Shown one piece after another: positions 1 to 5,352 of a stretch of DNA of 5,352 bases (its first letter is position 1; each line of letters starts with the position of its first letter). The notes beneath the pieces are model-generated. The model saw only the letters and a program-made list of their open reading frames with translations. It was not told the DNA's origin and searched no databases. The DNA is from Rudaea sp. (GTDB lineage Bacteria > Pseudomonadota > Gammaproteobacteria > Xanthomonadales > Rhodanobacteraceae). Location: positions 1 to 5,352 of the forward strand of contig JAICYA010000166.1 of assembly GCA_025934455.1 (NCBI GenBank), in the 5' to 3' direction. The translations under genes were made by a program, and so were the position numbers.

Positions 1-407
1 AAGACCTCAAGTTTGTGCCGATCTTTGCGCTGCACCGAATGAGGAACCCCCGGCCATCGGAAAGGCCAGTGCAGGAGCCTGCGGGATTCGACTTGCAGCA
101 ATACATCAAGGGGCAACAGGGGTTTGAATGGCCGGTTGGACCGGCCATGCGCCTGCGGCTACGTCTGGATTGCGGCATCGCCCCGTACTTCACAGAGCGC
201 CCGTTGTCGACCGATCAGACGGTGACGCCCATAAGAGCCAGCGATGACCTGCGCCTGACCGCCACCGTCCAAAATACCCTGCCGCTGCGTTGGTGGCTAC
301 TCAGCTTCGGCCCGGCTGTCGAGGTGTTGGCCCCGAAAGCGATCCGGGACGATATGGCCGACATGTTGGCCGAAGCGTCCCGCCAGTACCGGCGACGCCG
401 ACGCTGA
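1..407 (+). CDS. WYL-domain transcriptional regulator, 3' end only (5' truncated by window)
   Basis: This is the C-terminal part of a regulator; the reading frame is open from the first base (first whole codon at 3) and 134 residues remain before TGA at 405-407. The opening residues (LKFVPIFALHRM) match the end of a WYL domain, the ligand- or nucleic-acid-sensing beta-fold of this family. The rest fits the WCX-type C-terminal extension: a strand-rich MRLRLRLDCGIAPYF segment, then LRLTATVQNT, WWLLSFGPAVEVLAP and a final helix. The helix-turn-helix that would bind DNA lies upstream and is not visible. An internal GTG at 15 is not credible as a start because homology continues upstream of it. 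Codon use differs from the neighbours: three AGA/AGG, three CGA, two CTA and one ATA in 134 codons, against no AGA/AGG in trmL. The protein ends in five arginines. It converges on pip. The family call is fairly safe; the target genes are unknown. Confidence 0.8.
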   Translation, partial: DLKFVPIFALHRMRNPRPSERPVQEPAGFDLQQYIKGQQGFEWPVGPAMRLRLRLDCGIAPYFTERPLSTDQTVTPIRASDDLRLTATVQNTLPLRWWLLSFGPAVEVLAPKAIRDDMADMLAEASRQYRRRRR

Positions 408-554
408 TTTCACGGCGCGGCACCTCGAGAGCGGTCGCTCGCAGGTATTGTTCAGATGTCCGGAATGGGCGGCGGATTCAACTGGTGGATGCAACATGCT
501 TCGGCCCCTAGCAGGCGATGCTGGACAGCTGGTGTCGATGTGGCGAACCGGCCG

Positions 555-1514
555 TCAGCCTTCCGGCCGCAACCGCTCCGCAAACGTGTCGGTCGCTGTG
601 ACTAACTTGTCGACGATGGCGGGCTCGGACGCGGCGTGGCCCGACAGCACGATGTGGTAGTCGGCTTCCGGCCACGCGGTGTGCAGATCGAAAGCGCTTT
701 TCAGCGGGCAGATGAGGTCGTAACGGCCCTGCACGATGACGCCCGGGCTGTGGCGGATTCTTCCAACGTCGCGCAGCAGTTGGTCAGGTTCAAGGAAGGC
801 GTGTTGACGGAAATAATGCGCTTCGATCCGGGCCAGGCTGACCGCGACGGCGGGCGCGGAGAATTCATCGACGGTGGCGGGACTTTCATCCAGCGTGAGC
901 GAACTGCCTTCCCACGCGCCCCAGGCGCGGGCGGCCGCGGTGCGCGTGGCTTCGTCGTCGGAGGTCAGGCGTTGCCAGTACGCGTCCAGCATGTGCCCGC
1001 GTTCCGCCGGCGGAATCAAATCGGCGTAGCGTTGCCACGACTCGGGCAGCAGCATCGACGCGCCGCCGGCCTCGTAAAACCAGCGGATTTCTTCGGGCCG
1101 CGCGAGGAAGATGCCGCGCAGGATCAAGCCGGTCACGCGCGCCGAGTGCGCCTCGGCATAGGCGAGCGCGAGGGTCGAGCCCCACGAACCGCCAAACACC
1201 AGCCAGCGCTCGATGCCGAGGTGCGTGCGGATGCGCTCGATGTCGGCGACGAGATCCCAGGTGGTGTTGTCGGTGAGATCTGCGAATGGGGTCGATTGGC
1301 CCGCGCCGCGCTGGTCGAACAACACAACCCGGTAGCGCGCGGGATCGAAGAAGCGGCGATGGTAGGTCGATAACCCCGCGCCCGGCCCGCCGTGCAGGAA
1401 CACGGCCGGAATGCCATCCGGGTTGCCGCACTCTTCCAGGTGCAGCGTGTGCCGATCACTGACCGGAAAACGCTCGGTGCGATACGGTTCGACGGCGGGA
1501 TAGAGCGTACGCAT
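555..1514 (-). CDS. pip: Proline iminopeptidase (prolyl aminopeptidase), alpha/beta-hydrolase, peptidase family S33
   Basis: This cytoplasmic enzyme removes N-terminal proline from peptides. The 319-residue product has every family hallmark: HGGPG at residues 41-45 (oxyanion hole), DQRGAGQS at 67-74, the nucleophile elbow GGSWGS at 108-113 with Ser110, the acid Asp266 in GRYDLICP, and His293 in SGHAASEP. From memory, the Xanthomonas campestris enzyme has its triad at 110/266/294 in about 313 residues, so the spacing is nearly identical. I chose the ATG at 1514-1512 because MRTLYPAVEPY is where family similarity begins. The frame stays open 29 codons further upstream, but that extension only translates an intergenic repeat. 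A weak purine stretch, AGAGAAG, sits three bases before the ATG. The gene lies downstream of ubiE on the same strand, 129 bases away, and I see no clear promoter of its own, so co-transcription is possible. Function is confident from the motifs. Confidence 0.96.
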   Translation of the reverse strand: MRTLYPAVEPYRTERFPVSDRHTLHLEECGNPDGIPAVFLHGGPGAGLSTYHRRFFDPARYRVVLFDQRGAGQSTPFADLTDNTTWDLVADIERIRTHLGIERWLVFGGSWGSTLALAYAEAHSARVTGLILRGIFLARPEEIRWFYEAGGASMLLPESWQRYADLIPPAERGHMLDAYWQRLTSDDEATRTAAARAWGAWEGSSLTLDESPATVDEFSAPAVAVSLARIEAHYFRQHAFLEPDQLLRDVGRIRHSPGVIVQGRYDLICPLKSAFDLHTAWPEADYHIVLSGHAASEPAIVDKLVTATDTFAERLRPEG

Positions 1515-1550
1515 GAGCTTCTCTGGTTTTGAGCGCGTGAGACCGAACGA

Positions 1551-1635
1551 CCCCTCTCGCGGCGGGCTAGGGTTCGGGCTCGCGCAAGTGCGTCCCCTCA
1601 CCCGCGCTTCGGGGCGCCCTCCCGAGGGGAGAGGG
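1551..1635. repeat. Probable dispersed intergenic repeat with inverted C/G-tract ends, between ubiE and pip
   Basis: This stretch is bounded by inverted ends, ccctctc at 1552-1558 and gagaggg at 1629-1635. Inside are further C- or G-rich blocks (cccctcaccc at 1594-1603, ccctccc at 1617-1623) and a small hairpin, gcgc-ttcggg-gcgc at 1604-1617. The CCTCTCCC / GGGTGAGGGG style is familiar from extragenic repeats scattered through Xanthomonadaceae and other GC-rich proteobacterial genomes; that is recollection, and only one copy is visible here. It may fold in the transcript and could end or attenuate ubiE transcription before pip, although there is no T-tract typical of a strong intrinsic terminator. 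Confidence 0.5.
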
Positions 1636-1643
1636 AACGTCGG

Positions 1644-2405
1644 TCAAACCTTGTAGCCGCGATGGATCGCGACGATCCCGGCCGAAAGGTTCCGCACCTC
1701 GACATTTTTGAAGCCGGCCGCTTCCAGCATGGCCTTCAGCGTCGCCTGATCGGGGTGCTTCCTGATCGATTCCGCGAGATAACGGTAGCTCGCTTCATCG
1801 TGCGCGATCAGCTTGCCGATCCGCGGCAGCACCTTGAACGAGTGGAAGTCATACAGCGGTGCCAACCACGCCTGGTTGACCTTGGAAAATTCAAGGATCA
1901 GCACCCGCCCGCCCGGCTTCAGCACGCGCTGCATTTCGCGCAGCGCCGTGTTCTTGTCGGTGACGTTGCGCAGGCCGAAGGCGATGGTCACCGCGTCGAA
2001 AGTATTGTCTGGAAACGGCAACGCCTCGGCGTTGGCCTGTGTCCAGTCGAGACCCTTGAGCAGTCCGCGATCGAGCAAGCGGTCGCGGCCGACCCGCAGC
2101 ATGTCGGCGTTGATGTCGGCAAGTGTCACGGCACCGGTCGAACCCACGCGCGGCAGCAGCAGCGCCGCGATGTCGCCGGTGCCGCCCGCGAGGTCGAGCG
2201 CGTGATCGCCGCGGCGGATGCCGGAAGTGGCAACGAAGTGGCGCTTCCACCAGCGGTGGATGCCAAACGACATCAGGTCGTTCATCACGTCGTAGCGGCC
2301 GGCCACCGACGAGAACACCTGTCCGACCAGTTTCTGCTTCTCGGCCACCGGCACGTCGCGGTAGCCGAAGTGGGTGGTGGCGCCGGAATCGGAAGTCTCG
2401 TTCAT
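1644..2405 (-). CDS. ubiE: Ubiquinone (and possibly menaquinone) biosynthesis C-methyltransferase UbiE
   Basis: UbiE uses S-adenosylmethionine to C-methylate the benzoquinol ring of the ubiquinone precursor; in organisms that make menaquinone it also methylates demethylmenaquinol. The product is 253 residues (E. coli UbiE 251). Visible features are the family N-terminal signature [18 protein letters not shown] (38-55), the SAM-binding motif [11 protein letters not shown] (70-80), the acidic LADINADML strand (95-103), the family-specific FGLRNVTD (143-150), and [15 protein letters not shown] (161-175). The C-terminus [11 protein letters not shown] is also typical. The start is the ATG at 2405-2403, giving MNETSDSG. 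The open frame extends to about 2954, but that part is antisense to the dehydrogenase. No Shine-Dalgarno is present; a TACAAT box ends six bases before the ATG, suggesting a leaderless message. It is divergent from the dehydrogenase and upstream of pip. Confidence 0.97.
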   Translation of the reverse strand: MNETSDSGATTHFGYRDVPVAEKQKLVGQVFSSVAGRYDVMNDLMSFGIHRWWKRHFVATSGIRRGDHALDLAGGTGDIAALLLPRVGSTGAVTLADINADMLRVGRDRLLDRGLLKGLDWTQANAEALPFPDNTFDAVTIAFGLRNVTDKNTALREMQRVLKPGGRVLILEFSKVNQAWLAPLYDFHSFKVLPRIGKLIAHDEASYRYLAESIRKHPDQATLKAMLEAAGFKNVEVRNLSAGIVAIHRGYKV

Positions 2406-2411
2406 GCGCCC

Positions 2412-2417
2412 ATTGTA
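2412..2417 (-). promoter_or_regulatory. Predicted -10 element of ubiE (leaderless geometry)
   Basis: On the minus strand the sequence reads TACAAT-GGGCGC-ATG, five of six matches to TATAAT. With transcription normally beginning about 6-8 bases after the -10, the message would start at or very near the A of the ubiE ATG. No convincing -35 hexamer is visible 16-19 bases upstream. Identification rests on the hexamer and on the same spacing at trmL and ubiJ. Confidence 0.55.
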
Positions 2418-2471
2418 GGGTCGCGCCGGGATGAATTCGCGCCGAGGTGCAAGCCGCCCCGCGCGCGGGTT

Positions 2472-2493
2472 TACACTGTGGGCGGCCAGAGGA
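2472..2493 (+). promoter_or_regulatory. Predicted -10 element (TACACT) and ribosome binding site of the dehydrogenase gene
   Basis: TACACT at 2472-2477 is a plausible -10 box placing the transcript start near 2484. The short leader then contains AGAGGA at 2488-2493, a Shine-Dalgarno with a six-base spacer to the GTG at 2500. This ribosome binding site decides the start codon in favour of GTG 2500 over the upstream in-frame ATG at 2431. The -35 region (around 2449-2454) has no good match to TTGACA. Confidence 0.55.
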
Positions 2494-2499
2494 AACCCT

Positions 2500-3198
2500 G
2501 TGCAACGCTGCCTCGTCACCGGCGCCAATCGCGGGCTCGGCTTGGCCTTCACGGCCGAGCTGCTGGAACGCGGCGCGCGCGTGCTGGCCTGCTGCCGCGA
2601 CCCCGCCCACGCCGAGGTGTTGGCAGCGCTGGCCGCCGCGCATGGTGAGCGACTGTCCATCCATCCGCTGGACGTCGCCGATGCCAACGCCATCGCCGCG
2701 CTGACGACGGTCGCGGCGACCCGCCTGCAACGCATCGACCTGCTGGTCAACAATGCCGGCGTGCTGGTGTCGGGCGAGCGCTTCGGCAACGTCAGGGCCG
2801 AATCGCTGGCCACGAGTTTCGCCGTCAACGCGACCGCGCCACTGCTGGTCACGCAGGCACTGTGCCCGCTGCTCGCGCTCGGCAACCGGCCGCGCGTGTT
2901 GTGCGTCACCTCGCAGCTCGGCTCGATCGCGCAGGCTTCAAGTTTCCGCACCATCAGCTACGCGATGAGCAAGGCCGCGCTCAACATGGCGGTGAAACGG
3001 CTGGCGGCGGAACTGTCGCCGCGCGGCATCGTGGTGCTGGCGGCACACCCGGGTTGGGTCAAGAGCGCGATGGGCGGCAAGGACGCGACCCTCGCACCGG
3101 CGGCTTCCGCGCACGCGTTGCTGGGCTTGATCGAGCGCGCGACGGTCGCCGAGGGTGGCAAGTTTTTCGCCTACGACGGCGCCGAATTGCCGTGGTAG
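2500..3198 (+). CDS. Short-chain dehydrogenase/reductase (classical SDR, C-factor/CsgA-like), substrate unknown
   Basis: A 232-residue NAD(P)-dependent oxidoreductase with a single Rossmann domain. Visible elements are the dinucleotide-binding TGANRGLG (7-14), the LDVAD turn (58-61) that contacts the adenine ring in this family, NNAG (84-87), and the catalytic tetrad Asn110, Ser138 (VTSQLGS), Tyr154 and Lys158 (YAMSK), followed by [11 protein letters not shown] (183-193). The NRG in the glycine motif and the short [10 protein letters not shown] end resemble the C-factor/CsgA-like subgroup of single-domain SDRs. The start is GTG 2500, supported by AGAGGA six bases upstream; the cofactor-binding motif then begins at residue 7, as usual. 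An in-frame ATG at 2431 would add 23 unrelated residues over the promoter. The gene is divergent from ubiE and 25 bases upstream of trmL. Proximity to ubi genes hints at, but does not show, a quinone-related role. It is complete and catalytically intact. Confidence 0.92.
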   Translation: MQRCLVTGANRGLGLAFTAELLERGARVLACCRDPAHAEVLAALAAAHGERLSIHPLDVADANAIAALTTVAATRLQRIDLLVNNAGVLVSGERFGNVRAESLATSFAVNATAPLLVTQALCPLLALGNRPRVLCVTSQLGSIAQASSFRTISYAMSKAALNMAVKRLAAELSPRGIVVLAAHPGWVKSAMGGKDATLAPAASAHALLGLIERATVAEGGKFFAYDGAELPW

Positions 3199-3217
3199 GG
3201 CGGAGCGCCGCGATAAT
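3187..3217 (+). promoter_or_regulatory. Predicted trmL promoter (leaderless geometry), overlapping the end of the dehydrogenase gene
   Basis: GATAAT at 3212-3217 matches five of six bases of the -10 consensus and is followed by six bases and then the trmL ATG at 3224. TTGCCG at 3187-3192 is a possible -35 (four of six matches) with a slightly long 19-base spacer; it lies across the dehydrogenase stop codon. The nearest purine tract, GGAG at 3202-3205, is 18 bases from the ATG, too far for a normal ribosome binding site. Confidence 0.5.
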
Positions 3218-3223
3218 GCGCGA

Positions 3224-3688
3224 ATGCTCCATGTCATTCTGTATCAGCCCGAGATCCCGCCCAACACCGGCAACGTGATCCGCCTGTGCGCGAACGCCGG
3301 CGCTTCGCTGCACTTGATCCGTCCGCTTGGTTTCACGCTGGACAATGCCAAGCTGCGCCGCGCCGGGCTCGACTACCACGAGTTCGTAACGCTGCAGGTG
3401 CATGACGATCTGTCTGCGTGCCTTGCGCTGTTGCACCAGCCGCGCGTGTTCGCGTTCACCGACGCTTCCACCCGGCGCTATACCGATGCGCGCTTCGCCG
3501 ATGCTGATGCGCTGCTGTTCGGGCGCGAAACCAGCGGCTTGCCGGCGGCGGTGCTGCAATCGTTGCCGGCCGACCACCGCCTGCGCTTGCCGATGCAGCC
3601 GGACAACCGCAGCCTCAACCTGTCGAATTCGGTCGCGGTCGCGGTGTACGAAGCGTGGCGGCAGCTGGGATTTCCGGGCGCCGTTTGA
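3224..3688 (+). CDS. trmL: tRNA (cytidine(34)/uridine-2'-O)-methyltransferase TrmL
   Basis: TrmL, of the SPOUT (SpoU/TrmH) superfamily with a trefoil knot, 2'-O-methylates the wobble nucleotide 34 of tRNA-Leu(CmAA) and tRNA-Leu(cmnm5UmAA) using SAM. The 154-residue product (E. coli 157) runs almost collinear with the family. It has the N-terminal [20 protein letters not shown] (7-26) with the NTGN and Arg20 of motif 1, the signature [11 protein letters not shown] (44-54), motif 2 [11 protein letters not shown] (97-107), motif 3 [19 protein letters not shown] (121-139), and the typical end [13 protein letters not shown]. The ATG at 3224 gives the family N-terminus [10 protein letters not shown]; the frame is open 23 codons further upstream but that overlaps the dehydrogenase. 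It follows the dehydrogenase by 25 bases, so it may be partly read through, but it also has its own predicted promoter. No Shine-Dalgarno is near the start. Confidence 0.97.
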   Translation: MLHVILYQPEIPPNTGNVIRLCANAGASLHLIRPLGFTLDNAKLRRAGLDYHEFVTLQVHDDLSACLALLHQPRVFAFTDASTRRYTDARFADADALLFGRETSGLPAAVLQSLPADHRLRLPMQPDNRSLNLSNSVAVAVYEAWRQLGFPGAV

Positions 3689-3690
3689 AT

Positions 3691-3783
3691 GCGGCCGCCT
3701 CTGCGTGGCAGCGCACGCGCCGCAGGATGCACAGCCCGAGCGACGTAGACAGGATGGCGGCCGCGCTGCGCGCGGTGCGCTGC
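3691..3783. repeat. GC-rich structured intergenic stretch between trmL and ubiJ (paired GCGGCCGC blocks and a 9-base inverted repeat)
   Basis: Two copies of the self-complementary octamer GCGGCCGC occur at 3691-3698 and 3757-3764, each followed by a near-identical ctctgcg or gctgcg, giving an imperfect direct repeat. A perfect 9-base inverted repeat, gcagcgcac at 3708-3716 and gtgcgctgc at 3775-3783, extends by three more pairs after one bulged base and encloses a loop of about 50 bases. No T-tract follows, so it is not a standard terminator. No gene is apparent: the only small frame from 3689 is 19 arginine/alanine-rich codons without a ribosome binding site. Confidence 0.4.
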
Positions 3784-3806
3784 ACAACGCCGTGACGGAA
3801 GGCCCG

Positions 3807-3812
3807 TACAAT
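3807..3812 (+). promoter_or_regulatory. Predicted -10 element of ubiJ-ubiB (leaderless geometry)
   Basis: The sequence reads TACAAT-aacggc-ATG, the same hexamer and six-base spacing seen at ubiE. The predicted transcript start falls at or next to the ubiJ ATG. The nearest purine run, GGAAGG at 3797-3802, is 16 bases from the ATG, too distant to serve as a ribosome binding site. No clear -35 is seen. Confidence 0.55.
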
Positions 3813-3818
3813 AACGGC

Positions 3819-4478
3819 ATGTCTGACTCCGCCCCCAATGCCTGGATTCCCCATCCGCTGCGCAAACTCGGTGGCCTGGCCCTGACCCTCGGCCTCAATC
3901 GCTTGCTGGCGCTCGACCCCGACGCGCAGGCGGCGGTCGGCAAACTCGAAGGCCGGCGCATCGGCGTGCACCTTGCCGGCCCCGAGGTCGCGTTCTCGAT
4001 TGCGGCGCGCCACGGCACCCTGCAGATCGAACCCCCACCCGGCACCCGCGACGACGGCAGCACGAATGATTTCGAGGTCAACGCCACCCCCGGCGCGTTG
4101 CTGGCGATGGTGCTGGGCCGCGGCGACGGCGCCGCACGTCCGGCCGGCAAGGTCGAAATCGCCGGCGACGCCGAACTCGCGCACCGCGTGCAGCAACTGG
4201 CGCGCGATTACAAGCCGGATTTCGAGGCGGCGTTCGCGGCGGTGTTTGGCGAGGTTGCCGGCACCGCGATTGCGCGCGCGCTGCACGACGCGGCCAGGTG
4301 GACGGGGCAAAGCGCGCGCCATTTCCGGGACGACACGATCGACTGGTTGCGCGACGAGGTGCGCGTGACCGTGCCGCAGGCCGAAATGAACACGTTTCTG
4401 GATGACGTCGACGCCCTCCGCGAGCGCGCCGAGCGGCTGGCCGCGCGCGTCGCGCGCCTCGGAGACGCGAAGCCATGA
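3819..4478 (+). CDS. ubiJ: Ubiquinone biosynthesis accessory factor UbiJ (SCP2-domain protein, YigP family)
   Basis: UbiJ is a non-enzymatic factor that, with UbiK and the late hydroxylases and methyltransferases, forms the soluble Ubi complex; its SCP2 domain is thought to hold the prenylated precursor. The product is 219 residues (E. coli 201). An SCP2-like fold spans about residues 20-125, recognisable from the alternating strands of [17 protein letters not shown] and the closing [16 protein letters not shown] (112-127). A charged middle region with [13 protein letters not shown] follows, then a C-terminal coiled coil from about 185 ([20 protein letters not shown] and on), matching the end of the E. 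coli protein. A loop rich in Pro, Gly and Asp (71-84) may account for part of the extra length. The ATG at 3819 was chosen because the [15 protein letters not shown] start suits the family and a -10 box sits just before it. The stop overlaps the ubiB start by four bases, so translation is probably coupled. Confidence 0.92.
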   Translation: MSDSAPNAWIPHPLRKLGGLALTLGLNRLLALDPDAQAAVGKLEGRRIGVHLAGPEVAFSIAARHGTLQIEPPPGTRDDGSTNDFEVNATPGALLAMVLGRGDGAARPAGKVEIAGDAELAHRVQQLARDYKPDFEAAFAAVFGEVAGTAIARALHDAARWTGQSARHFRDDTIDWLRDEVRVTVPQAEMNTFLDDVDALRERAERLAARVARLGDAKP

Positions 4479-5352
4479 CACCGCTGCGCTTGGTGCCGCG
4501 CGTGTTCCACGTTGCCGCGGTGCTGGTGCGTTATCGCATCGATGACGTGATCGACGAGACGCACGCGATGCGGCCGCTGCGCTGGCTGCATGCGTTGTTG
4601 CCGCGGCCGCGCAGGAAGATCGCCGCGCTGCCGCGCGGCGCGCGCCTGCGCCTCGCGTTGACCGAGCTGGGGCCGATCTGGGTCAAGGCCGGGCAGGTGC
4701 TGTCGACCCGGCGCGACCTGATCCCCGCCGACGTGGCCGACGAGCTGGCCACCCTGCAGGATCAGGTGCCGCCGTTTCCGGGCGCCGAGGCGCGCGCGAT
4801 CGTCGAGGCGTCGCTGGGCAAGCCGATCGCCGAGCTGTACGCGAGTTTCGATGAAACCCCGCTGGCGTCGGCGTCGATCGCGCAGGTGCATCCGGCGCGC
4901 ATGCCCGACGGGCGCGAGGTCGTGGTCAAGGTGCTGCGGCCGAATGTCAGCACCAATATACGCCACAACCTGGAACTGCTGGATGCATTGGCGGGACTGG
5001 TTGAGCGCGGGCACCCACAGGCCGACAAGCTGCGTCCGCGCGACCTCTTCAACGAGGTCGCCAAGACCCTGCACAACGAACTGAACCTGCAGACCGAAGG
5101 CGCCAATGCCAGCCTGCTGCGGCGCAATTTCGAGCACTCGGATGATTTGTATGTCCCGCAGATCTACTGGACGCACACCTGCGAAAAAGTGCTGACGATG
5201 GAGCGCGTCCACGGCATTCCGGCCGACGACATCGCGGCCATCGATGCGGCCGGCATAGACCGCCGTGCGCTGGCCGAGAAGGGCATCAGGCTGTTTTACG
5301 AGCAGGTGTTTCGCGACAACTTTTTCCACGCCGACGCGCACCCCGGCAATAT
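4475..5352 (+). CDS. ubiB: Ubiquinone biosynthesis protein UbiB, ABC1/ADCK-family atypical kinase (3' truncated by window)
   Basis: UbiB is a membrane-bound atypical protein-kinase-like ATPase required for ubiquinone biosynthesis; it is thought to help deliver hydrophobic precursors to the Ubi complex. The first 292 residues are present of an expected total of roughly 540-560. Visible are [19 protein letters not shown] (64-82) containing the KxGQ motif (Lys71 to Gln74), which occludes the active site in this family; the alanine-rich ASASIAQVH loop (131-139) that replaces the glycine-rich P-loop; the nucleotide-binding lysine Lys152 in VVVKVLRP; Glu202 and Glu208 in the [11 protein letters not shown] segment; the hinge MERVHGIP (242-249); and the catalytic HADAHPGN (285-292), where the window stops. 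The DFG motif and the C-terminal membrane helices lie beyond the window. ATG 4475 overlaps the ubiJ stop as ATGA, with GGAG at 4461-4464 as a weak ribosome binding site. The position after the KxGQ lysine is Ala where E. coli has Phe; this site varies in the family. Confidence 0.97.
   Translation, partial: MTPLRLVPRVFHVAAVLVRYRIDDVIDETHAMRPLRWLHALLPRPRRKIAALPRGARLRLALTELGPIWVKAGQVLSTRRDLIPADVADELATLQDQVPPFPGAEARAIVEASLGKPIAELYASFDETPLASASIAQVHPARMPDGREVVVKVLRPNVSTNIRHNLELLDALAGLVERGHPQADKLRPRDLFNEVAKTLHNELNLQTEGANASLLRRNFEHSDDLYVPQIYWTHTCEKVLTMERVHGIPADDIAAIDAAGIDRRALAEKGIRLFYEQVFRDNFFHADAHPGN

Noticed and set aside
508..524. Small hairpin (ctagca-ggcga-tgctgg) in the convergent gap 408-554, considered as a terminator for the WYL gene or pip
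   Set aside because: It has only six pairs including one G-U, with no T-tract on either side. Similar weak hairpins are common in GC-rich DNA.
549..569. CGGCCG...CGGCCG stem spanning the pip stop codon
   Set aside because: The stem is six pairs with a nine-base loop and no T-tract. CGGCCG is a frequent word at this base composition.
448..660. 70-codon plus-strand frame in the gap after the WYL gene
   Set aside because: It runs antisense into the conserved end of pip, has no ribosome binding site and shows no recognisable sequence.
2402..2413. Three-codon upstream frame (ATG GGC GCA TGA) overlapping the ubiE start on the minus strand, considered as a leader peptide
   Set aside because: If transcription starts at the ubiE ATG, as the -10 spacing predicts, this ATG is not transcribed. 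The first ATG also overlaps the -10 box itself.
2431..2499. In-frame ATG at 2431 as an alternative, longer start for the dehydrogenase
   Set aside because: The added 23 residues have no SDR similarity and would cross the predicted promoter. The GTG at 2500 has a well-spaced Shine-Dalgarno and gives the normal distance to the glycine-rich motif.
3689..3748. 19-codon frame starting directly after the trmL stop (TGAATG arrangement)
   Set aside because: It is very short and arginine/alanine-rich, has no ribosome binding site, and is explained by the repeat content of the gap.
3059..5341. Long minus-strand open frames of about 360-380 codons opposite trmL, ubiJ and ubiB, and a 245-codon plus-strand frame opposite pip (636-1373)
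   Set aside because: Their translations are rich in Arg, Ala and Gly with no recognisable domain. They lie antisense to strongly conserved genes, as expected in GC-rich DNA where reverse frames rarely contain stops.

Overview
This is GC-rich proteobacterial chromosome. The mix of genes (a UbiE/UbiJ/UbiB ubiquinone set, a proline iminopeptidase whose catalytic spacing matches the Xanthomonas enzyme, and a gammaproteobacterial-type TrmL) points to a gammaproteobacterium of the Xanthomonadales/Rhodanobacteraceae kind. That placement is inferred from protein resemblance only. Almost all of the window is ordinary housekeeping sequence. I find no CRISPR array, tRNA, rRNA, insertion sequence or defence cassette.

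Layout from left to right. Positions 1-407 hold the 3' end of a WYL-domain transcriptional regulator (+). A 147-base convergent gap (408-554) follows. Positions 555-1514 are pip, proline iminopeptidase (-). Positions 1515-1643 are an intergenic stretch carrying a C/G-tract repeat. Positions 1644-2405 are ubiE (-), in the same direction as pip and upstream of it. Positions 2406-2499 form a divergent promoter region. Then come four genes on the + strand: a short-chain dehydrogenase of unknown substrate (2500-3198), trmL, a tRNA wobble-base 2'-O-methyltransferase (3224-3688), ubiJ (3819-4478) and ubiB (4475 to the window end, truncated).

How the genes relate. UbiE is the C-methyltransferase of ubiquinone biosynthesis. 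UbiJ is an accessory factor with an SCP2-like lipid-binding domain. UbiB is an atypical ABC1-family kinase/ATPase needed for ubiquinone production. In E. coli these form the contiguous ubiE-ubiJ-ubiB operon. Here ubiJ and ubiB remain coupled by a 4-base ATGA overlap, but ubiE is inverted and separated from them by the dehydrogenase and trmL.

The most notable regulatory observation is that ubiE, trmL and ubiJ each carry a good -10 hexamer (TACAAT, GATAAT, TACAAT) followed by exactly six bases and then the ATG, with no well-placed Shine-Dalgarno. This geometry predicts leaderless transcripts. The dehydrogenase, in contrast, has a -10 (TACACT) followed by a short leader with a clear AGAGGA ribosome binding site. 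I did not find a convincing undescribed biological system.
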